Under the pieces are notes generated by a model that was not told the origin of the DNA, did no database searches, and saw only the letters and a list, made by a program, of their open reading frames with translations. This document shows, piece after piece, positions 36,173 to 41,509 of a stretch of 41,509 bases of DNA. Made by a program: the position numbers and the translations under genes. Within the stretch, counting starts at the first letter, position 1. Every line of letters starts with the position of its first letter. Source of the DNA: Bacteroidetes bacterium UBA6661 (GTDB lineage: Bacteria > Bacteroidota > Bacteroidia > AKYH767-A > OLB10); NCBI GenBank assembly GCA_002455375.1, contig DKKR01000080.1:2161-43669 (forward strand), read 5' to 3'.

Positions 36173-36655
36173 GTGGCAGAAGCGGAATTTTTAAAGACAG
36201 AGAAAGAAATTTTTACGGAATATATGGTAAGCAATGGGCTACGCAAAACACCGGAACGTTATGCAGTACTTGAAGAAGCCTATCGCACAAATGGTCATTT
36301 TAATGTGGACATGCTTTTTGAACTGATTCAAAAACGCAAGTTAAGAGTAAGCCGTGCTACAGTTTATAATACTATTGAACATTTATTGAAATGTGGTTTA
36401 ATAACCAAACATCAGTTTGGCGAGACCAAATTTATTTACGAAAAGTCGTTTGCCTATAAACAACATGACCACCTGATTTGTGGTGATTGCGAAAAAGTAT
36501 TTGAATTTTGCGATCCGAGACTTTATCAGATTCAGTCAACAGTAGAAAAATATTTAGATTTCAAAATATCACAACATGCCTTGAATTTTTACGGACAGTG
36601 TAATAAACTCAAACAAACAGGGGCATGCGAACATTTTAAAATAAAAAAACAATGA
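36173..36655 (+). CDS. Fur-family metal- or peroxide-responsive transcriptional regulator
   Basis: About 160 residues. An N-terminal winged helix (GLRKTPERYAVLEEAY; recognition segment VSRATVYNTIEHL) is followed by the metal-binding dimerisation domain with HDHLICGDCEKVFEF (His-rich site plus CxxC) and a second Cys pair near the C-terminus (YGQCNKLKQTGACEHF). The two Cys pairs suit a structural zinc site. Whether it is Fur, Zur or PerR cannot be decided from sequence. Start chosen at GTG 36173 because it opens directly with AEAEFLKTEKE; TTG 36164 is in frame upstream. It overlaps the STAS gene by 4 bases and probably heads an operon to purA. Confidence 0.88.
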   Translation: MAEAEFLKTEKEIFTEYMVSNGLRKTPERYAVLEEAYRTNGHFNVDMLFELIQKRKLRVSRATVYNTIEHLLKCGLITKHQFGETKFIYEKSFAYKQHDHLICGDCEKVFEFCDPRLYQIQSTVEKYLDFKISQHALNFYGQCNKLKQTGACEHFKIKKQ

Positions 36656-36993
36656 ATTTTAGCTTTACCACTTCAGAAAAAGGGAATTTCTGCATTATTA
36701 AACTTTCGGGTAATCTTATAGAGAAGGGACAGGCTAATGAGTTGATGGACGAAGTTAGTACCTGTATTATCAGAGATATGAAATCGTTTGTGCTCGATTT
36801 AACAGATTTGCGTTTTATGAACAGCAGCGGACTTACCGTACTTTTAAACATTCTTACCAAATCACGCAAAGCAGGTGGCGACACCATTATTTGCAATATC
36901 AACAGTCAGTTAAAATCTGTCTTTACAATTACAAGATTGACAGAAGTTTTTACCATAACCGATAATCAGGAAGCAGCCATTGCTGCCATCTGA
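36652..36993 (+). CDS. STAS-domain protein (anti-sigma-factor-antagonist-like)
   Basis: A 113-residue stand-alone STAS domain, the fold of SpoIIAA and RsbV. The regulatory loop reads FMNSSGLTVLL, with S58 at the serine that kinases phosphorylate in the family. The residue before it is Asn57 where SpoIIAA-type proteins usually have Asp, but Asn is also found. In the known systems an anti-sigma kinase and phosphatase partner act on such proteins; neither is present here. It overlaps fur by 4 bases (ATGA) and is followed by purA after 14 bases. Confidence 0.88.
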   Translation: MNFSFTTSEKGNFCIIKLSGNLIEKGQANELMDEVSTCIIRDMKSFVLDLTDLRFMNSSGLTVLLNILTKSRKAGGDTIICNINSQLKSVFTITRLTEVFTITDNQEAAIAAI

Positions 36994-37007
36994 ATAATAG
37001 AATTATT

Positions 37008-38276
37008 ATGAGAATAGACGTATTACTTGGACTTCAGTGGGGCGATGAGGGCAAAGGAAAACTGATAGATGTTTTAGCTCCCGACTATGACGTGATTGCA
37101 CGTTTTCAGGGCGGTCCAAATGCAGGACATACCCTGGAGTTTGATGGTATTAAACATGTGTTGCATACCATTCCATCAGGAATTTTTCGTGAGAATAAAC
37201 TAAACATCATTGGTAATGGTGTGGTAATAGATCCACTGATTTTTAAAAAGGAAAATGATTCACTTCTAAAGCTCGGAATAGATATAAAGAAAAATCTTTG
37301 GGTATCTCGCAGAGCACATCTCATATTACCTACACATCGTTTGCTTGATGCGGCATCAGAAACCATGAAAGGCAAAACTAAAATTGGTTCAACACTAAAG
37401 GGAATTGGTCCTACCTACATGGATAAAACCGGACGTAACGGACTGCGTGTTGGCGACATTGAGCGTCATGATTTCAAAGATGCATTACAGGCATTGTTAA
37501 ACAAACATGCCGAACTGCTTTCATTCTACAACCATCCTAAAGTCAGCAAAGATGACCTTGAAATGTGGCTCGAAAGTATTTCAACACTTCGCGAAATGAC
37601 ATTGGTGGATAGTGAATATGAAATAAACAGTCTGATTAATTCCGGAAAGCGGATTTTGGCAGAGGGTGCACAAGGCTCTCTGCTCGATATAGATTTTGGC
37701 TCCTATCCATTTGTTACTTCCAGCAATACAATAACAGCAGGCGCATGTATTGGTCTTGGTGTACCACCTGCGGCAATAGGTAAAGTATTTGGTGTGTTCA
37801 AGGCATATTGCACACGTGTAGGCAGTGGCCCTTTTCCATCTGAGCTAAATGATGCAACAGGAGAAGAACTTCGTAAAAAAGGTAATGAATTTGGCAGCAC
37901 CACCGGACGGCCAAGGCGTTGTGGATGGCTCGATTTGCCTGCTTTGAAATATACTGCAATGATAAATGGTGTTACAAGCCTGATGATGATGAAATCTGAT
38001 GTGCTTAGCGGCTTTGAAAACTTGCAGGTTTGTAATTCTTATAAAGTGAACGGACAGCCTTCTATGCGAATGCCGTTTAACGTAGTGAATGAAATTCCGG
38101 AACCTGAATACATTTCTTTTAAAGGTTGGCAGCGTGATATCAGCAAGACAAACAGTTTTGAAAGTTTACCATCTGAATTGCACACATATATTCAGGCAAT
38201 TGAAAAATACACAGGTATTCCATTAGATGTAGTGTCAGTAGGCCCCGATAGGACGCAAACAATAATCAGAAAGTAA
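37008..38276 (+). CDS. purA: Adenylosuccinate synthetase
   Basis: A 422-residue enzyme catalysing IMP + aspartate + GTP to adenylosuccinate, the first committed step to AMP. The P-loop-like LGLQWGDEGKGK and the GGPNAGHTLEFDG motif (with the general-base Asp and His) are intact, as are ILAEGAQGSLLDIDFGSYPF, the T-rich GSTTGRPRRCGW loop and C-terminal VSVGPDRTQTI. Length is standard. Start at ATG 37008. It is followed after 1 base by a hypothetical secreted protein gene. Confidence 0.97.
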   Translation: MRIDVLLGLQWGDEGKGKLIDVLAPDYDVIARFQGGPNAGHTLEFDGIKHVLHTIPSGIFRENKLNIIGNGVVIDPLIFKKENDSLLKLGIDIKKNLWVSRRAHLILPTHRLLDAASETMKGKTKIGSTLKGIGPTYMDKTGRNGLRVGDIERHDFKDALQALLNKHAELLSFYNHPKVSKDDLEMWLESISTLREMTLVDSEYEINSLINSGKRILAEGAQGSLLDIDFGSYPFVTSSNTITAGACIGLGVPPAAIGKVFGVFKAYCTRVGSGPFPSELNDATGEELRKKGNEFGSTTGRPRRCGWLDLPALKYTAMINGVTSLMMMKSDVLSGFENLQVCNSYKVNGQPSMRMPFNVVNEIPEPEYISFKGWQRDISKTNSFESLPSELHTYIQAIEKYTGIPLDVVSVGPDRTQTIIRK

Positions 38277-38277
38277 A

Positions 38278-39000
38278 ATGAAAATATTTTCAGCATTCTT
38301 ATTCAGCATACTTATTTACTCCAATATAAACGGACAACAACTTGCTATTGAAAATAAGCCTGCTTTAAACGAAGAGTCAAAGAGTGTTGATTCATGGGTA
38401 GTACACTTAGATCAGGATATGAGCTATTGCATTTCTACTTATAGTGAATTTATGCGAAAGAACTTCGATTATCGTGTTAGCCGCAGAAGTAAAAATGTTC
38501 ATTCTGTGGATAAAAAAATGTTTTCTGAAATTTCAAGTCTTCGTATTGACCAGCGTGCTGTATTTACACAAGAGTCAAAAGGTACTGCCGTAGCATTTCA
38601 ATTCAGTCCGGGTTATGATATACATTTTGGCAACACCATGTATAAGGAAGAGTTTGACCGTGCAAGATCATTGGTTGTAAACTATGTGCATTTTCATTAC
38701 AAAATGTTTTATGATGATCAGATAAAAAGCCTGAGATCGAAAATTAAAGGCTTGGAAAAAAATATCAGCAACAATCAGTCAAAAACTGAAAAAAACAACA
38801 AAGCAATTAGCCTGAATGCAGAAGACATTTCAAATAATGCAGTAGGAGCAGATAAGTTGCGCGAGAAGAATGAGAAATTAGAGAAAGAAAATGTTTCATT
38901 AGCAACAGAGATAGATAAATTCAGAACACAGATAACACAATTAGAAACAGAAATAGACAATGCAAACCAAAGCCTTAAATTGGTTGAGGCGTTTAATTAA
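38278..39000 (+). CDS. Hypothetical secreted protein with C-terminal coiled coil
   Basis: 240 residues, not recognised. A signal peptide spans about residues 1-19 (MKIFSAFLFSILIYSNINGQ). The middle (about 35-145) is a mixed globular region with aromatic residues (YCISTYSEFM, AFQFSPGYDIHFG), and residues about 145-235 form a long coiled coil rich in Lys, Glu, Asn and Gln (KGLEKNISNNQSKTEKNN and following heptads). No membrane anchor or T9SS domain. The ATG lies 1 base after the purA stop and trxB follows after 8 bases, so it is probably part of that operon. A periplasmic or surface-structural role is a guess. Confidence 0.75.
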   Translation: MKIFSAFLFSILIYSNINGQQLAIENKPALNEESKSVDSWVVHLDQDMSYCISTYSEFMRKNFDYRVSRRSKNVHSVDKKMFSEISSLRIDQRAVFTQESKGTAVAFQFSPGYDIHFGNTMYKEEFDRARSLVVNYVHFHYKMFYDDQIKSLRSKIKGLEKNISNNQSKTEKNNKAISLNAEDISNNAVGADKLREKNEKLEKENVSLATEIDKFRTQITQLETEIDNANQSLKLVEAFN

Positions 39001-39008
39001 AATATGCA

Positions 39009-39953
39009 ATGAGTGAAAAGAGTGAACACGTAAAATGCCTGATTATTGGGTCAGGTCCTGCAGGATATACAGCAGCAATCTATGCAGCAAGAGCAGATTT
39101 AAAACCTGTAATGTATCAGGGATTACAACCCGGAGGCCAGTTGACAACAACCACTGAAGTAGAAAATTTTCCGGGATATCCGCAAGGAACTATGGGCCCG
39201 CAAATGATGGAAGAATTTCGTCAGCAAGCTGAACGGTTCGGCACCGACATCAGATGGGGATATGCATCATCAGTTGATTTTAAAGGACCGGTACATAAAG
39301 TAATCATTGACGAAGAAAAAGAAATTACAGCCGATACAGTAATCATTGCAACAGGTGCATCAGCAAAGTGGCTTGGATTAGAAAGCGAACAACGACTTAA
39401 TGGTTTTGGTGTTTCTGCATGTGCTGTTTGTGACGGATATTTTTTCCGTAATCAGCATGTGGCAATTGTAGGGGCAGGAGATACAGCTGCTGAGGAGGCT
39501 ACTTATTTGGCCAAGTTGTGTACAAAAGTTTATATGATTGTGCGAAGAGATGAAATGCGTGCATCAAAAGCAATGCAACACAGAGTAATGAATACACCCA
39601 ATATTGAAGTCTTATTTAATACAGAAACCAAGGAGGTAGTAGGCGAGAAAACCGTGTCTGCTGTTAAAGTTGTTAATAATTTAAGCGGTGAAGAACGTGT
39701 GCTTGATGTTACCGGCTTTTTTGTGGCAATTGGGCATCAACCTAATACAGCTATTTTTAAAGGTTGGCTTGATATGGATAAAACCGGCTATATCATAACC
39801 AAACCGGGGTCAACAAAAACAAATATTGAAGGGGTTTTTGCCTGCGGAGATGCACAGGATAAAATTTACAGACAGGCTGTTACTGCTGCAGGAACAGGTT
39901 GTATGTCTGCATTAGATGCTGAGCGTTATCTGGCAGATAGAGGCATTCATTAA
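39009..39953 (+). CDS. trxB: Thioredoxin-disulfide reductase
   Basis: A 314-residue FAD/NADPH flavoenzyme that reduces thioredoxin. FAD-binding GSGPAGYTAAIYAARA near the N-terminus, GGQLTTTTEVENFPGYP, the redox-active pair C138 and C141 in ACAVCDGYF, NADPH-binding GAGDTAAEEATYLAK and the C-terminal FACGDAQDKIYRQAVTAAG are all present. Length is normal. Start at ATG 39009. It sits after the coiled-coil protein gene with an 8-base gap and is separated from pcm by 81 bases. Confidence 0.96.
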   Translation: MSEKSEHVKCLIIGSGPAGYTAAIYAARADLKPVMYQGLQPGGQLTTTTEVENFPGYPQGTMGPQMMEEFRQQAERFGTDIRWGYASSVDFKGPVHKVIIDEEKEITADTVIIATGASAKWLGLESEQRLNGFGVSACAVCDGYFFRNQHVAIVGAGDTAAEEATYLAKLCTKVYMIVRRDEMRASKAMQHRVMNTPNIEVLFNTETKEVVGEKTVSAVKVVNNLSGEERVLDVTGFFVAIGHQPNTAIFKGWLDMDKTGYIITKPGSTKTNIEGVFACGDAQDKIYRQAVTAAGTGCMSALDAERYLADRGIH

Positions 39954-40020
39954 AAAAATCATCAGCATTTTTTTGTTAAAAATTTTATTGCATCAGAATA
40001 ATTCCTTGTTCTGGGAGTGG

Positions 40021-40028
40021 TAAATTTG
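40021..40028 (+). promoter_or_regulatory. Possible -7 element before pcm
   Basis: TAAATTTG matches TAnnTTTG. The predicted start would fall close to the ATG at 40035, so the message would be nearly leaderless. No -33 box is seen; weak evidence. Confidence 0.25.
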
Positions 40029-40034
40029 TTTGCA

Positions 40035-40682
40035 ATGAATATTACAGACACTTTTAAACATCAGGGATTAAGACGCCAGCTAATTACAGAATTAAAGTCA
40101 AAAGGAATAAATGATGCAGCCATTATTGCTGCCATGACAAAAATTCCACGTCATGCATTTATGGATAATGCATTTATGGAATCAGCCTATATTGACAAAG
40201 CCTTTCCAATCGGTTCGGGTCAAACTATTTCACAACCCTATACAGTTGCTTTTCAGACTATGTTACTGGGCATTCAAAAAGGTGATAAAGTGTTGGAAAT
40301 CGGAACAGGCTCCGGCTATCAGACGGCAATACTCTGCGAGTTAGGTGCTAAAGTGTTTTCTATTGAAAGGCATAAACCGCTTTCTGATAAAGCAAAAACA
40401 TTACTTGAAAAATTAGGCTACATGCCTAAAATACATTTTGGCGATGGATTTAAAGGGCTTCCGGCATTTGCGCCATTTGACAAGATAATTATTACCTGTG
40501 GTGCACCCGATATTCCACAGCTATTGTTTGAGCAATTGAAGACAGGAGGCGTTATGGTTGTTCCCGTTGGTGAAGATGTGCAAGTTATGAAAACCGTTGT
40601 TAAAAAACCTGATCAAACCATGGAAGTCTCAGACTTCAATTCATTTCGCTTTGTTCCTATGCTTGGCAATAAAGTACGGTAA
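40035..40682 (+). CDS. pcm: Protein-L-isoaspartate O-methyltransferase
   Basis: A 215-residue SAM-dependent repair enzyme that methylates L-isoaspartyl residues in damaged proteins. Visible are the substrate-loop IGSGQTISQPYTVAFQT, the SAM-binding VLEIGTGSGYQTAIL, acidic IERHKPL and the FDKIIITCGAPDIPQLL segment, all typical of Pcm. The C-terminus ends RFVPMLG, as usual. The open frame begins at a GTG (40017), but ATG 40035 (MNITDTFKHQGLRRQL) agrees with the usual N-terminus. It is separated from trxB by 81 bases and from the sigma factor gene by about 180. Confidence 0.93.
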   Translation: MNITDTFKHQGLRRQLITELKSKGINDAAIIAAMTKIPRHAFMDNAFMESAYIDKAFPIGSGQTISQPYTVAFQTMLLGIQKGDKVLEIGTGSGYQTAILCELGAKVFSIERHKPLSDKAKTLLEKLGYMPKIHFGDGFKGLPAFAPFDKIIITCGAPDIPQLLFEQLKTGGVMVVPVGEDVQVMKTVVKKPDQTMEVSDFNSFRFVPMLGNKVR

Positions 40683-40865
40683 GCACATTCTGTCTTAATA
40701 AACAGCATAGATATTTTTTTGGGCTGTCTTTTTCTCCCACTTATCTTTTTGGCAAGCTGAGGTAATATTATACTATTTATTAATTAATTTTACCAAAGTG
40801 CAAAAGTCAGGCAACATTTGTCTGATGTAGCGAGTCTTTACAAATGGAATGCATTCAATACACTT

Positions 40866-41411
40866 ATGACAGACCGTGAACTAATTGAAGGTTGTATTCG
40901 CGGTGAAAGAAAATGCCAGAAAGCTTTGTTCGAAAAGTTTGCCGGCAAAATGAAAGTCGTTTGTATGCGCTATGTCAATAACCATGAGGACGCAGAAGAT
41001 GTATTGCAGGAAGGATTTATAAAAGTGTTTAAGTATATATCGAAGTTTGGTTTTGAAGGATCGTTTGAAGGTTGGATAAGAAAAATAATGGTTAATACAG
41101 CACTTACTAAAATTACACGCTACAGTTATAACGAAGAAGTGGCATTAGTTCATAGCAATTTGCCTGTTTATGACTATGGTGATGTAATTGCAGAAATGTC
41201 TGCCAAAGAGCTGAAAGCACATATAAATGCATTGCCGGATGGCTACAGGTTAGTATTTAACATGTATGTGATAGAAGGTTTTTCGCATAAAGAAATTGCT
41301 GATAGCCTTAACATTTCAGAAGCAACATCACGCAGTCAGTTATTGAAAGCACGTTTGGCCTTACAGCAAAAATTAAAAAAAAATAAAATAGCATACAGTC
41401 ATGCAGGATGA
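40866..41411 (+). CDS. ECF-type RNA polymerase sigma factor
   Basis: About 181 residues. The sigma-2 region (about 20-90, LFEKFAGKMKVVCMRYVNN then DAEDVLQEGFIKVFKYISKF) and the sigma-4 helix-turn-helix (about 120-175, LPDGYRLVFNMYVIEGFSHK then EIADSLNISEATSRSQLLKA) are both present and there is no sigma-1.1 or sigma-3, so it is extracytoplasmic-function type. The frame is open from a TTG at 40818; the ATG at 40866 (MTDRELIEGCIRGE) matches the usual start of Bacteroidota ECF factors. The last 11 bases overlap the next gene, which is probably its regulator. Target promoters are unknown. Confidence 0.92.
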   Translation: MTDRELIEGCIRGERKCQKALFEKFAGKMKVVCMRYVNNHEDAEDVLQEGFIKVFKYISKFGFEGSFEGWIRKIMVNTALTKITRYSYNEEVALVHSNLPVYDYGDVIAEMSAKELKAHINALPDGYRLVFNMYVIEGFSHKEIADSLNISEATSRSQLLKARLALQQKLKKNKIAYSHAG

Positions 41412-41509
41412 AAAATTTGATGATCTGATCAGGCAAAAGTTGCAAACCGAAGAAGAGTCGGTAAGTGCCGGACTGTGGAGTAGGGTAGAAGCAGATTTAC
41501 CTGTTGCCA
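41401..41509 (+). CDS. N-terminus of a probable ECF-associated regulatory or membrane protein (cut by window edge)
   Basis: An open frame from ATG 41401 runs off the window after 36 residues (start MQDEKFDDLIRQKLQTEEES). The cytoplasmic-looking, acidic start with an LWSRVE segment resembles the N-terminus of proteins that follow ECF sigma genes in many Bacteroidota and that continue into a membrane segment and periplasmic or beta-barrel part. Its start overlaps the sigma factor gene by 11 bases, implying coupled translation. An anti-sigma role is an inference; the rest of the gene is not visible. Confidence 0.55.
   Translation, partial: MQDEKFDDLIRQKLQTEEESVSAGLWSRVEADLPVA

Noticed and set aside
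36028..36246. Minus-strand open frame and -7-like box (36085-36078) in the gap before fur
   Set aside because: The 72-codon frame overlaps the start of fur antisense, lacks a recognisable product, and the -7-like box has no -33 partner.
40698..40735. Possible terminator (ACAGC ... GCTGT then a T-rich run) after pcm
   Set aside because: The stem is only five base pairs with a long loop, so the evidence is too thin to list.
1..41509. Mobile element, prophage or defence island
   Set aside because: I see no transposase, integrase, phage structural or known defence gene, no flanking direct repeats and no tRNA that could be an attachment site.

Overview
The window is a stretch of chromosome from a member of the Bacteroidota, probably an environmental or gliding-type lineage near Chitinophagales, Sphingobacteriales or Cytophagales. 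The evidence is two proteins with type IX secretion (T9SS) C-terminal sorting domains (one type B, one type A), a long NusB of the Bacteroidota type, a leucine-type dehydrogenase, a GWxTD lipoprotein, and repeated copies of the Bacteroidota -7 promoter element TAnnTTTG just upstream of genes. The DNA is AT-rich and densely coded. I see no tRNA, rRNA, CRISPR array, insertion sequence, prophage or obvious foreign island. Most of it reads as ordinary core genome with a surface-protein component. Layout: (1) 205-6702 encodes a giant secreted PKD/Ig-like repeat protein that abuts a convergent UbiD-family decarboxylase with no spacer. (2) 8719-12011 is a tight rmuC - GWxTD lipoprotein - rlmB operon, divergent from ubiD. 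(3) 12159-16523 holds a GH31 alpha-glucosidase, an inositol-monophosphatase-type enzyme and a class III aminotransferase. (4) 16606-18637 is an OmpR-type response regulator and sensor kinase, followed by a small secreted protein of unknown function. (5) On the minus strand, 21437-18971 is a 4-bp-overlapping prmA - MFS transporter - CoA-binding protein operon, preceded by an ABC exporter half-transporter (23266-21512). (6) On the plus strand, 23376-25445 holds leucine dehydrogenase and nusB. (7) On the minus strand, 32551-26297 is a likely envelope cluster: Gfo/Idh oxidoreductase, lipoprotein, polyprenyl-phosphate sugar transferase, hydroxyacyl-CoA dehydrogenase, RlmI-like methyltransferase and kdsA, with a YhhN-family membrane protein downstream. 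(8) On the minus strand, 35867-32612 is a T9SS type A cargo protein plus a GNAT acetyltransferase. (9) On the plus strand, 36173-40682 runs fur - STAS - purA - coiled-coil secreted protein - trxB - pcm. (10) At the right edge lies an ECF sigma factor with the start of an overlapping, probably regulatory partner gene. How the genes work together: several modules concern the envelope (T9SS cargo, KDO synthesis, sugar transferase, lipoproteins, ABC exporter). Others are housekeeping (rRNA and ribosomal-protein methylation, NusB, PurA, TrxB, Pcm). I did not find a clearly new multi-gene defence or mobile system. The observations most worth checking are cis-regulatory: perfect inverted repeats sitting exactly at predicted transcription starts (16556-16571, 23309-23326) or next to a -33 box (35932-35957). 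The block-duplicated architecture of the giant adhesin and a few uncharacterised secreted proteins come next.
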